A stretch of DNA of 64,000 nt, taken from the NCBI GenBank assembly GCA_028571325.1, contig CP116767.1, forward strand, positions 401,150 to 465,149, given 5' to 3'. Made by a program: the position numbers and the translations under genes. Source of the stretch: Wolbachia endosymbiont of Ctenocephalides felis wCfeF (lineage in GTDB: Bacteria; Pseudomonadota; Alphaproteobacteria; Rickettsiales; Anaplasmataceae). The notes below the pieces were generated by a model. The model was not told the origin of the DNA and ran no database searches. It saw only the letters and a program-made list of their open reading frames with translations. Below are positions 19,045-28,292 of this stretch, piece after piece (the stretch's first letter is position 1; the number at the start of each line of letters is the position of its first letter).

Positions 19045-20422
19045 CGATACACGCGTCGCGGAAAGCTTCGTTTATATCAGGGTGAGAGTGACAAATTCTA
19101 TATATATCCTCTGCTGCAGCACCATATGCCATTGCAACTGCTGCTTCGTTAATTAGCGTATCAGCATATGCTCCTATGATATGTACGCCCAGTATTGTAT
19201 CTGTGGTGCTGCAAGTTAGCACTTTCACGAATCCTTCGGCATCATCAGTGATTTTTGCTCTGCCATTTGCAGCAAATTGGCATTTACCAACTTTATACTT
19301 ACGACCGGCACTTTTCAGTTCCTCTTCGGTTTTACCAATTGAAGAAACCGCAGGGTGAGTGTAAATGACGGATGGTATGATCCCATAGTCAACATGAGGT
19401 GACTGCCCTGCTATTGTCTCTGCAACTGCCACTCCTTCTTCTTCTGCTTTATGAGCAAGCATTGCTCCACCAATGACATCACCAATGGCAAATATTCCTT
19501 TCACATTAGTTTCATACCTGTTGTTAACTTGAACGAAACCACGATTATCCTTTTCTATCTTCTCATCGATACCAAGACCCTCGGTGCATGGCTTGCGACC
19601 CACTGCAACGAGCACCTTATCTGCCTCTATAGTGTTTATTTGGTTATCTTGAGCAGAGCAAACTTTTACGCTGAGAGAATTACTATTTTGCTTTATCTCC
19701 TCAACTTTAGTGCTGAGTAAGAATTTTATTCCTTGTTTTTGCAGACTAGAGAGCAGAGATTTACTTAATTCTCCATCCATTGCTGCAGCAATTCTATCAA
19801 GAAACTCTACTACAGTGACTTCAGACCCTAGCCTTTTCCATACAGAAGACATTTCAAGTCCTATTGCCCCAGCTCCAATTACGACAAGTTTTTTTGGCAC
19901 TTCAATTAGAGACAACGCACCAGTAGATGAGATGATATTTTTCTCGTCAATATTAATTCCTGGCAGAGAACTAACATCAGAACCGGTTGCAATTACTATA
20001 TTTTTTGTCTTCAGCGTCTTGCCTTCAACTGAAACTTCAAGGTTACCTTGATCAAAAGCGGTAATTTTTCCAAGTCCGTTGATTTTAGTGATATTGTGAA
20101 GGTTGAACAGATATTCTATGCCTTTTCCAAGCTCTTGAACCCTGGCGTCCTTATACCCTAGCATTTCTTTTAGGTCGAAGCTTGTATCCTTAACTTTTAT
20201 GCCAAGTTTTGACAGGTCATTTTTTGTGTGAACATACTGATAGGAGGAGTGAAGTAAAGCTTTAGAGGGTATACATCCAACTCGCAAACACGTACCACCG
20301 AAAATGCTGTTCTTATCTACGCAGGCAACTTTCAATCCAAGCCTTGCAGCAGCAATGGCACACTTATAGCCACCTGGACCGCCACCTATAACAATCAGAT
20401 CATAATCAGTCATAAAAAACAA
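19025..20422 (-). CDS. lpdA: Dihydrolipoamide dehydrogenase (E3)
   Basis: FAD enzyme that reoxidises lipoamide in 2-oxoacid dehydrogenase complexes. The redox disulfide is C45/C50 (GGTCLRVGC), with dinucleotide folds at GGGPGG and GAGAIG, and the C-terminal HSHPDINEAF carries the His-Glu dyad. The start is probably the second Met (MTDYDL, 20413). It overlaps the xerC start and the end of the BamB-like gene, so the three are a tight minus-strand operon. Confidence 0.96.
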   Translation of the reverse strand: MFFMTDYDLIVIGGGPGGYKCAIAAARLGLKVACVDKNSIFGGTCLRVGCIPSKALLHSSYQYVHTKNDLSKLGIKVKDTSFDLKEMLGYKDARVQELGKGIEYLFNLHNITKINGLGKITAFDQGNLEVSVEGKTLKTKNIVIATGSDVSSLPGINIDEKNIISSTGALSLIEVPKKLVVIGAGAIGLEMSSVWKRLGSEVTVVEFLDRIAAAMDGELSKSLLSSLQKQGIKFLLSTKVEEIKQNSNSLSVKVCSAQDNQINTIEADKVLVAVGRKPCTEGLGIDEKIEKDNRGFVQVNNRYETNVKGIFAIGDVIGGAMLAHKAEEEGVAVAETIAGQSPHVDYGIIPSVIYTHPAVSSIGKTEEELKSAGRKYKVGKCQFAANGRAKITDDAEGFVKVLTCSTTDTILGVHIIGAYADTLINEAAVAMAYGAAAEDIYRICHSHPDINEAFRDACIDAFFKK

Positions 20423-21515
20423 ACCTATTTTTTAAAGAATAAACACCGTTTCCCTCAGTTGTCACATATATCTTATCATGGGTAAACACTGGAGTGTGAA
20501 ACACATTGCCAGGTATTTCAATTGCCTTTCCTGTGTTTTCAGATCCAGGAAAAGCAAACACCAACCCTTTGTTACTTGTTACCCATAAAGTATGAGCATA
20601 CATAATTGGAGCAAACAATTGCGTATTTTCTATTAAATCGGCCGTCCAGACTGTTTCTCCGTTTTGTATATCGACACCGATTATTTTATTATCTTTAGTA
20701 ATTACAAAAATCCTACCACCGGCTCTTTGTTCCTTTGCAGGGATGAGAGGACTATAATATGATACAATGTCTGATACACTTTTTACTTGCAGTGGCTTTG
20801 ACCATAAAATGTTTCCTGATTTCACGTCAATACCATAAATATAAGAATTGTTTATAGCTACTAAAGTATCACCGAGCACTTTTGGTGTAGTGGTCACATC
20901 TGTAAGCTGTGTGTCTAAAAGGTTTGTAGCCAATTTTTGGCTCCACAATTTTTTACCATCTTCGTTAAAAGCTATCAGCTCACCATTTGAAAACGGTGCT
21001 ATTATTTTATCATTGGAAATTGCGGGTGATATGGAATATAAACCACGAACCACATTGATACCATTTTGATAAGTCCAAACGGAGCTGCCGTCTTTTATAT
21101 CAAACACATACAGATAGTTATCAATGGTTAACACTACCAATTTATCATTTATTGCTGCTGCTTTTCCTCTTACCGGAGCTCTCAGTTCTTTTTCCCACTG
21201 AACCTCGCCGGTTTTTGCATCTATTGTATGCAGAACGTTATCTACTATAAAGAAAACAGTTCCTCTATGGTGCGATAGGCTCATGTTACCAATTTTTTTT
21301 CTGTGTGGAAGGTGCAATTTCCAATTTAGAGCCCTTGAACTATTAACATCAAAGGAATACAAAGTGCCGTGCTTATCTGCCAGAATGATACTATTTTCTG
21401 TAAGCACTGGAGCCACATAACCTTGCGATAATTTTTTATCGACTAAGGTTATTCGTTCACTTGCCATTGTGTAACTGCTACACAATAACATTATCATAGC
21501 AATTATTACTTTCAT
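20406..21515 (-). CDS. PQQ-like beta-propeller protein, BamB-like
   Basis: This 369-residue exported protein has an N-terminal signal (MKVIIAMIMLLCSSYTMA) and repeated propeller blades of the type GTLYSFDVNSG, each with a Trp (VQWEKEL, SVWTYQNG, ILWSKPL, TVWTADL). Together with bamD in this window it is probably the BamB scaffold of the outer-membrane assembly machine. The Cys in MLLCSS is not in a classical lipobox. It overlaps lpd by 17 bp. Confidence 0.8.
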   Translation of the reverse strand: MKVIIAMIMLLCSSYTMASERITLVDKKLSQGYVAPVLTENSIILADKHGTLYSFDVNSSRALNWKLHLPHRKKIGNMSLSHHRGTVFFIVDNVLHTIDAKTGEVQWEKELRAPVRGKAAAINDKLVVLTIDNYLYVFDIKDGSSVWTYQNGINVVRGLYSISPAISNDKIIAPFSNGELIAFNEDGKKLWSQKLATNLLDTQLTDVTTTPKVLGDTLVAINNSYIYGIDVKSGNILWSKPLQVKSVSDIVSYYSPLIPAKEQRAGGRIFVITKDNKIIGVDIQNGETVWTADLIENTQLFAPIMYAHTLWVTSNKGLVFAFPGSENTGKAIEIPGNVFHTPVFTHDKIYVTTEGNGVYSLKNRFVFYD

Positions 21516-21595
21516 TACTTATTGAAACCAAGATTTATGAATATACATACTAGAAGCATTAATCACAATGAAAATGTTCTTGATTAAACCAAAAG

Positions 21596-23974
21596 TTAAA
21601 TATCAACATCATGCACATTTAGTGCATTGGTATTGATAAAATCACGGCGTGGTTCGACTACATCGCCCATTAACACTGAGAATATAGAATCAGCTTCCTC
21701 GCAATCTTTTATTTCAACTTTGAGCAAAGTTCTAGTTTCAGGATTGAGTGTGGTCTCCCAAAGTTGATCGGCATTCATTTCACCAAGACCTTTGAATCTC
21801 TGCAGAGTTAACCCTTTTTTACCATAGTCCATTATTATTTTTGCAAGTGCACTCGGAGATTTAATCTTTATTTCAGTTTCTTGTGACTTTAAAAATGAAT
21901 CACCACTGAATAAGTCAATTATGTCATCAAGAGAACTCAATATATTTCGTATTTCCTTGCTTTCAAGCATGCTAAGCGGAAATATATATTTGTCTGCCAG
22001 TCCTTGAAATAACTTAGAGATATGCACTTCTCTTTCTTCATCTTTTATTTCTACTTCCCAATTGTATTCGTTATACATTAACTTTAAATATTTCAATATC
22101 TCATCAGCAGACGATAGGGCATTCTTTTTGCTTAGAATTAATAGTGACTCTAATAGATTTTGTGGTATTTCCCTGTCATAATTTTTGCTAATGTTTGAAA
22201 TACTAAGACATTTGTCCAAGACAAAGCGTAAATCTTTGTCTGTACCACTTAATGTTAATCTTTTAACCGCTGAGTTTACTATATACTCTTCAAAAGTTTC
22301 GTCATCTTTAATGTAAGTATCTTTAGCATTTTTTGTAACTTTATAAAGAGGTGGCTGTGCAATATATAAGTACCCTCTTTCAATTACCTCACGCATATAC
22401 CGAAAAAAGAAAGTTAGAATTAAAGTTCTTATATGTGAACCATCAACGTCTGCATCTGTCATAATGATAATTTTATGATACCTAGTTTTTCCAATATCAA
22501 AATGCTCACTTCCTATTCCAGCTCCAATCGCAGTAATTAAAGAACCAATTTCCGCGGATGAAAAAATACGATCTAAACTTACACGTTCTACGTTTAGAAT
22601 TTTCCCTCTTAAAGCAAGTACTGCTTGTGTTTTACGATTACGCCCCTGCTTTGCAGTACCACCTGCAGAATTACCCTCTACTATAAATAACTCCGATAAC
22701 TCAGGAACTTTTTCCTGACAATCGGCAAGCTTTCCAGGTAGAGTGGAAATATCAATGGTGTTTTTGTTTTTAACTAACTCTCGCGCCTTCCTTGCAGCTT
22801 CTCTTCCTTTAGCTGATCTGATAGCTCTTTCTACTATACTCGCTGCTAATTTTGGATCAGTTTCAAGTATTGTACTCAATTGATCAGAAACTATGTTTTC
22901 TACAACTGTGCGTGCTTCAGAACTGACTAACTTGTCTTTTGTTTGTGAAGAAAACTTAGGGTCAGGCATCTTGAGAGATAAAACACAGGTTAACCCTTCT
23001 CTGACATCTTCCCCAGTCAAATTCACTTTTGCCTTTTTTAAAAACCCTTCGCTAGTTGCATAATTGTTAATACATCTAGTTAAGGCGGACCTAAATCCTG
23101 CTAGGTGTGTACCACCATCTCGTTGTCTTATATTATTTGTAAAGCACAGCATATTTTCGTAGTAGGAATCATTCCACTCCATTGATACTTCTACGCTGAT
23201 GCCGAGATCTTTTGTATCGCCTCTCATGCTGGCGATTTTGGTAACATGCGTCTTATTTTTATCTAAATATCGCACAAAATTTGCTGTACCAAAATTATCT
23301 TGAGACTGTTTACCATCGTTAAAGTGAGATTCTATATGTGGTTTGCTGCGTAAATCACGCAAAGTGATCTCGATATTTGAGTTTAAAAATGCCAATTCCC
23401 TGATGCGACTCTCAAGAGTAGAGTAACTAAAGTCAATGTTACTGAAAGTCTCTGTTGATGGCATGAACGTTACTCTAGTTCCCCTTTTGCTTGTATTTTC
23501 ATTTACTACCTTTAAAGGCTCAATGGACTCACCATCTTCAAAGCGCATAAAGTGTTCTTTCTTGTTGCGCCAAATAGTTAACTCCAGCCAGCTTGATAAT
23601 GCATTTACAACTGAGATTCCAACACCATGTAATCCACCGGAAACCTTATAGGTATTGCTATCAAATTTACCACCTGCGTGCAGTTGGGTCATTATTACCT
23701 CCGCTGCTGATATTCCTTCTTCTTCGTGGATATCAGTTGGAATGCCACGACCATTGTCAGTTACGGATACTGAGCCATCTTCATTTATGCTAACTTCAAT
23801 TTTATCACAATACCCAGCTAAAGACTCATCTATCGCATTGTCGACAACCTCATATACCATATGATGCAAGCCAGACCCGTCATCAGTATCACCAATGTAC
23901 ATACCTGGACGCTTCCTTACAGCATCAAGACCTCTTAAGATTTTTATTGCATCAGCGTTGTAATTACTTTCCAT
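21596..23974 (-). CDS. gyrB: DNA gyrase subunit B
   Basis: ATPase subunit of gyrase. The GHKL ATPase domain shows DNAIDE, DNGRGIP and GGLHGVG. The Toprim domain has EGNSAGG and DADVDGSHI, and the C-terminus has the LQRFKGLGEMNADQLWETT signature. At 792 residues it is of normal length, without the large insert of enterobacterial GyrB. It stands alone, with an 80-bp gap to the BamB-like gene. Confidence 0.98.
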   Translation of the reverse strand: MESNYNADAIKILRGLDAVRKRPGMYIGDTDDGSGLHHMVYEVVDNAIDESLAGYCDKIEVSINEDGSVSVTDNGRGIPTDIHEEEGISAAEVIMTQLHAGGKFDSNTYKVSGGLHGVGISVVNALSSWLELTIWRNKKEHFMRFEDGESIEPLKVVNENTSKRGTRVTFMPSTETFSNIDFSYSTLESRIRELAFLNSNIEITLRDLRSKPHIESHFNDGKQSQDNFGTANFVRYLDKNKTHVTKIASMRGDTKDLGISVEVSMEWNDSYYENMLCFTNNIRQRDGGTHLAGFRSALTRCINNYATSEGFLKKAKVNLTGEDVREGLTCVLSLKMPDPKFSSQTKDKLVSSEARTVVENIVSDQLSTILETDPKLAASIVERAIRSAKGREAARKARELVKNKNTIDISTLPGKLADCQEKVPELSELFIVEGNSAGGTAKQGRNRKTQAVLALRGKILNVERVSLDRIFSSAEIGSLITAIGAGIGSEHFDIGKTRYHKIIIMTDADVDGSHIRTLILTFFFRYMREVIERGYLYIAQPPLYKVTKNAKDTYIKDDETFEEYIVNSAVKRLTLSGTDKDLRFVLDKCLSISNISKNYDREIPQNLLESLLILSKKNALSSADEILKYLKLMYNEYNWEVEIKDEEREVHISKLFQGLADKYIFPLSMLESKEIRNILSSLDDIIDLFSGDSFLKSQETEIKIKSPSALAKIIMDYGKKGLTLQRFKGLGEMNADQLWETTLNPETRTLLKVEIKDCEEADSIFSVLMGDVVEPRRDFINTNALNVHDVDI

Positions 23975-24006
23975 GGAATTGCTTTATTTATGAATATTAA
24001 TTAATA

Positions 24007-24177
24007 TTACATTTGTATATGTCGATTAGCAACATTTTTAAACTGAGAGGAGATCTTTGGTTGTGGTGCGTAGGTATAAAGCATGCCAACGCCTATATAA
24101 TGGTAACATCCACTTCCACGCATTGTTTCAATGTACAAGCCCAAATTGAAACAAAATCCTGCTTTATATTTCGAGAT
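24007..24177 (-). pseudogene. Possible 3' remnant of an outer-membrane beta-barrel gene
   Basis: Minus-strand frame without a start codon, ending at TAA 24007-24009. It reads alternating hydrophobic strands (AGFCFNLGLYIETM, then YHYIGVGMLYTYAPQP), resembling the last strands of Wolbachia surface beta-barrels. No upstream part is found. It occupies the gap between gyrB and the next gene. The call is tentative. Confidence 0.35.
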
Positions 24178-24193
24178 AAATGACTATAGTGAA

Positions 24194-24499
24194 CTATTTC
24201 GCCATTTGATTCGGGTTTCCCAGTTCAACGTAGGATAGGTTGCTCATACATGTTTTTAATATTTCTTTCTGTTTATCACTATCCAGCTTACTGCTGAATT
24301 TTTGACACTTTTCCTCGAGCGCTGCACGTACAGCGGTAATAAACATTACTGTTTCAGTTGAGAGTTCTGAAGGGCCTGCAAAGCTCTTCCGGATCGTTTC
24401 TTGCTCTCTTTCAGAAAATTTGCTTAGAACTTCCCTGGCCATTGCAGGTAATCCTTGAGTAATTGTTTCTTCATACCATTTTACTGGCTTCCTTTTCAT
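24194..24499 (-). CDS. Hypothetical protein, 101 aa
   Basis: A small, soluble, helix-rich protein with no recognised family. It starts inside the end of the 319-residue membrane protein gene (29-bp overlap), so it is probably translated from the same message. Two Cys occur, at KCQKF and KTCMSN. It could be a partner of the membrane protein. Confidence 0.5.
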   Translation of the reverse strand: MKRKPVKWYEETITQGLPAMAREVLSKFSEREQETIRKSFAGPSELSTETVMFITAVRAALEEKCQKFSSKLDSDKQKEILKTCMSNLSYVELGNPNQMAK

Positions 24500-25430
24500 C
24501 TAGCGTGATAACCACTGATGGGTGCAAACCAGATAAAGACTCAAATAGTTTATTGTATGTTCCACCAGCACAACTTTGACCTTTGTCACCATAAGTTGTT
24601 GCTGCATCTACAAGACTTCTTACAAACATATCCTTTCTAGCTTTTATATCCTTATCACTTAAAGGAACTATTTGGCCTTCCATTCCCGTGTTTCTATCGT
24701 TGCAAGCTTTCCAACACAAAATAGCTGCTTGCTTTAGTGTTAGCTGGCTATAGTTATCTTTAAAACTATTTCCTGTTCTATTGATAAACTTTAAGCATTC
24801 AAGTGCTTGAGATTTTTCGTCTGCTTTAAACTCATTTGACTGTCTAACGTACTCCTCAATATCAGTTGTATTTCCCCTATTTAGCTGTATATAGAACTCT
24901 TCCTTGTTTAGGTCCTCTCTATATTTTTCTATGAGTTTATCAACACTTAAGTTTACACTAGAAACCGCGTTTGGATCGTGAGTGGTTTGTGCAACAAAAG
25001 GAAGGACATCAGCTAAACCATGTATGAGAAGCGGTCTTTCTTCTTCTGGAATTTCTTGCATTAAGTTAAAAAACTGCCGCACTTCTTCAACGAGCGTCCG
25101 GTTTAGTAGCCACAGGAATAATGCAGGCAATGCTAAAAGTATACAGGAGGCAATAATGCATACGACTAGAACAGCTTTTAATATTACCCTAATGATATTT
25201 TTTGGCCAAGCCGATAATCTCGTTTCATTTTCTCCTGGTTTCAAAAAATAATTTACTAACCATGAATACAGAAGAAACTGTACAAGAAGGGCAAATGGGA
25301 CAACCATACTTACCAGTAAAATTATGCTAATAAATCGTCTGATTTTACCAGTATTGTTATAGGCATTTCGTGCTCTTTCTATCATAGCACGTGCTCTATC
25401 TTGCTGTTGATTATTATTTTCACCTAACAT
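24471..25430 (-). CDS. Hypothetical membrane protein, 319 aa
   Basis: Two strong membrane segments lie near the N-terminus (about 36-65 and 84-115), preceded by a Gln/Arg-rich cytoplasmic tail. A soluble domain of about 200 residues follows, with charged helices and four Cys (ALECLKF, ILCWKACND, SCAGGTYN). No family is recognised. It is the first gene of a two-gene minus-strand unit with the overlapping 101-residue gene. Confidence 0.6.
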   Translation of the reverse strand: MLGENNNQQQDRARAMIERARNAYNNTGKIRRFISIILLVSMVVPFALLVQFLLYSWLVNYFLKPGENETRLSAWPKNIIRVILKAVLVVCIIASCILLALPALFLWLLNRTLVEEVRQFFNLMQEIPEEERPLLIHGLADVLPFVAQTTHDPNAVSSVNLSVDKLIEKYREDLNKEEFYIQLNRGNTTDIEEYVRQSNEFKADEKSQALECLKFINRTGNSFKDNYSQLTLKQAAILCWKACNDRNTGMEGQIVPLSDKDIKARKDMFVRSLVDAATTYGDKGQSCAGGTYNKLFESLSGLHPSVVITLDEKEASKMV

Positions 25431-25664
25431 ACCACATACCTTATCTTAACTTAATATTAGTATATTCTGCTATAAAAAGAATGTCAATGAGAAATTTATA
25501 GGCTATAGCTTAATTACAAAGATAGAAGCAAGGTTGGAGCATTTAAGGAGCAGAAGCGAGTTTTGACGCTAAATCAGAAAACAGGTTATGTAATACTAAA
25601 TCCCACTACGTAGAAAGCCGATAGACAAAAGTGGAAAAAAGCTATAACGTCATCCAACAAAAAC

Positions 25665-25950
25665 AAAAAAACTACTTGACAACCTTCGCCAGTCCCCTTA
25701 CAATAGAGTTGTGGGTGTTTTAGGCCTAAAATTTATCTTTAATCTTGTATTAAGTGACAAAAGCACAGTATAAAACAAGGCGTGTTATGTTTTATTTTTG
25801 CAGCATGGACACTGCATGTCTTTATAAATTTTTGTCTACATTAGCTGGACCTCGCTTATTAAGCGGTGTAAGAGAGAACCGGACGCCAAGTTTTTGAGAG
25901 AACAGTAAACAACTCACATTGCGGGGTTTCTTTTGTCTTTTTTTTAAATT
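25665..25950 (+). repeat. Promoter-bearing repeat, one-module copy
   Basis: TTGACA (25676-25681), 17-bp spacer and TACAAT (25699-25704). The body shares the GTGTTATG, ACTGCATGTC and GCGGGGTTTCTTTT landmarks with the other copies but has only one module. It lies in the 943-bp gene-free stretch 25431-26373. Confidence 0.7.
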
Positions 25951-25979
25951 AGTTAAAATTTTAACCAATCTCATTTTTT

Positions 25980-26152
25980 TCACAAAAAATTGCTTGACAA
26001 GTTTTGACATTTCCCTTATCATAAGATTATGGGTATTTACAATCCCAAGGTCAGCTACTTGTCAAGCGTATAGAGCATTAACGCCAAGTTATTAAAATAG
26101 ATATTGACCAGGGCTTTTTTTGCTTTTTTTTTCCTATTTGGTAAATATTAAA
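25980..26152 (+). repeat. Promoter-bearing repeat, short copy
   Basis: TTGACA (25994-25999), 17-bp spacer and TATCAT (26017-26022), then a body of about 130 bp containing AACGCCAAG and GGGCTTTTTTTGCTTTTTTTTT. It lies directly downstream of the previous copy, so two promoters are in tandem. It keeps the promoter and distal tail while losing the middle. Confidence 0.65.
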
Positions 26153-26190
26153 GCAATTCATAAACAAACATTTATTTTTACAGCAAGTGG

Positions 26191-26327
26191 TGTCATTCCA
26201 GCGCGTGACGCTGGAATCCAGCTTCCCATGCAACCTCACCAAGAATGTTTTTAGCACAAGATTAGCTACTTTCCATAATCACCGAATCAGTTTGCTTGTG
26301 AACAAGCAAATTTTCCTGGATTCCAGT
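26191..26327. repeat. WPE-type palindromes beside the IS5-family element
   Basis: ATTCCAGCGCGTGACGCTGGAAT (26195-26217) has nearly perfect arms. The companion TTTGCTTGTGAACAAGCAAA and a half-palindrome ATTCCAGT (26320-26327) follow. That half continues on the far side of the IS as ACTGGGAT (27403-27410), so the IS has entered a WPE. Confidence 0.75.
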
Positions 26328-27402
26328 GGGCTTTGTTGCATGGCAACTTATGCTGTGGTGATTTATGACAAATTCATGTAACTATTTCAAACTTAGCCAT
26401 GCCAATGTCAGTAAATTTATTGAGCAAGTAGCACTTGATTAGCAGTTCTTTTTCACGATTTATCTCAGATTTATTCCTCAAGCTAAATCCAAATATTCGC
26501 TTCAGCCTTGAGAAAAACCCTTCTATATAAGCCCTCTTCTCATAATTTACTCTCTTTTTCCACTCCTTCACACCATCTTCACCGTATAATTTTATCAACC
26601 TAATAGCAGCATTTCTGTCAGACATGTAATCTATTTTTGAATGCTCTGCTGCACCGTTTTTTGGTAGAACTTTTGTCTTTATATCATATTCCTTACACAA
26701 TTTATAAAGCTTGTGTCTATCATATGCTCTATCTGCACACAGTGTTTTTATAGCATGTTTGAAACCTGCTTCTTCAATCAAATTGCAAGCTCCATAGTGA
26801 TCAGAGTATACGCCGTTTTGCAGCTATAGCTTTTTTATCGTTTATGTTCAACATTACATGCAGCTTCCTTACCTGCTCATAACCGCGATACTTTCTATCT
26901 TCGCTATTTTCCTTACTGTGGCTAGGAGTGTTGTTATAAATGCTGTGCTGTCTATGGCAATTTCAATATCTTCCATGTTGCTTTTGTCAGCTCTGCAATC
27001 ATTGATCTTGATATTAAGTTTGTTAAGTCTCCTTGAAGCTTGTGAATAGCTAATGACTGCCAAATTTTTCCCTATTTGTTGTAGGTATCCTTTTATAAAC
27101 CCCACCGTTTGTCTTAATCCAATTCTGAAAAGATTGGCGATTATATGCACTAAAATCACCACTTTATCGCTATAAATATAGTTGCCGCCTTGTACTTTTG
27201 GATTACTATCGTACCAATTTTCGATAGCTTCATTAATGTGGTGAAAAATATTTCCTCTTTCCTGGAGAAATTTGTTATATTCTTTTTGGTTACTGACTCT
27301 CATTTTCTGTGGCATATTCTTTCTTCAGTAGTTAAATAGCTACTTTATAATGAATTTTGTCGGTAACCACTAGGCTTTTTCGGTTGCCATGCAACAAAGC
27401 CC
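26328..27402 (-). mobile_element. IS5-family element with decayed transposase
   Basis: The element is bounded by 20-bp inverted repeats, GGGCTTTGTTGCATGGCAAC at the left and its exact complement at the right, about 1075 bp in all. It has entered a WPE palindrome, whose arms extend the apparent inverted repeats by a few bases. The transposase gene carries at least two frameshifts, so the element cannot move on its own. A GCAACCGAAAAAGCC-like subterminal stretch lies inside the right repeat. Confidence 0.88.
26374..27315 (-). pseudogene. IS5-family transposase, two frameshifts
   Basis: Read on the minus strand, the 5' frame (27315 to about 26940) gives MPQKMRVSNQKEYNK through AIDST, the first catalytic Asp. 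A one-base shift near 26945 puts the sequence into a frame reading YNNTPSHSKENSEDRKYRGY. A second shift near 26815 leads to NGVYSDHYGACNLIEEAG and the last frame, with CADRAYDR (second Asp) and YIEGFFSRLKRIFGF (catalytic Glu). All DDE residues survive but are out of frame. The C-terminus is at 26374. Confidence 0.88.
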
Positions 27403-27430
27403 ACTGGGATCCAGGATACTACTCTAGTCA

Positions 27431-27891
27431 TAAATATTTAAGAAATTTACCAAGCGAGAAAAAAAGCAAAAGAAACCCCGTGGTGGCTAGTTATTTACTT
27501 TTGTGTCGAAATGTTGGCGTTTTTTTATCCTAAACGCTTAATAAGTGCGACTTAGCTGCTTTTTAATGCAACTAACCTTAGCCATAAACGTTTAAGAAAC
27601 TCACTAAGCAGAAAAAAAGCAAAAGAAACCCCGAGTAGCTAGTTATTCACTATCTATCTTATGATATTGGCGTTTTTGATGTCTTAAACGACTTATAAGC
27701 GCGTTTGAGCTTGTATAGGTAAAAAACCAGAAGTTTTAAAAAGACATGCAGTGCACATAGTGCGAAAAATTAAACATGAGACGCCAAATATGCTAAGTTT
27801 TTTTCTCATTTAATCTGCACAGACTGAAGATAAATAATAGCTTCAGTCTCATTATAAGGGAACTGAAGGGGTTTGTCAAGTAGTTTTTTTT
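27431..27891 (-). repeat. Promoter-bearing interspersed repeat, best copy
   Basis: On the minus strand: TTGACA (27874-27879), 17-bp spacer, TATAAT (27851-27856), then a perfect 9-bp hairpin AGACTGAAG / CTTCAGTCT (27821-27849) exactly where a transcript would begin. Two modules of about 150 bp follow, each with an AACGCCAA-type segment and a CGGGGTTTCTTTTGCTTTTTTTCT tail; the unit ends TTGGTAAATTTCTTAAATATTTA. It lies between the IS5 element and acpS. No conserved protein frame was found. Confidence 0.85.
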
Positions 27892-27920
27892 GGCCCGTTT
27901 AAATCACAATAGTTGTAAAA

Positions 27921-28292
27921 CTAGCTGCAGATTACAACAAATGCAGTAGCGTAATCCCCATCATCGCTTAGGGAGAGGTGAATTATGTGGTCCTTGGAGA
28001 TAGAATCCTTACCAATGGCTAGATGCGGCTTTCCTCTTATATCACTGTATATTTCTATGTCTTTCATTGTAATGCCTAGGCTGAATCCACTGCCCAGTGC
28101 TTTAACAAAAGCCTCCTTTGCTGCAAAGCGTTTAGCAAAATACTTTGCCCGTATTTCTTGACTGTTGTACTTTCTGCTTATCTCTATTTCCCGCTCAGTG
28201 TAGACTTTATTGAGGAATTTTTCCCCATACTTCTGCAGTATTTTCAATACCCTTGGTATGTATACTATGTCAGTGCCGATACCGCGTATCAT
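27921..28292 (-). CDS. acpS: Holo-acyl-carrier-protein synthase
   Basis: Transfers phosphopantetheine from CoA to ACP. The 123 residues start [14 protein letters not shown], with the Mg-binding Asp in GTDI, and contain the [12 protein letters not shown] signature with the second metal ligand Glu. Length is normal. Its ATG overlaps the proS stop by 4 bp. Confidence 0.96.
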   Translation of the reverse strand: MIRGIGTDIVYIPRVLKILQKYGEKFLNKVYTEREIEISRKYNSQEIRAKYFAKRFAAKEAFVKALGSGFSLGITMKDIEIYSDIRGKPHLAIGKDSISKDHIIHLSLSDDGDYATAFVVICS

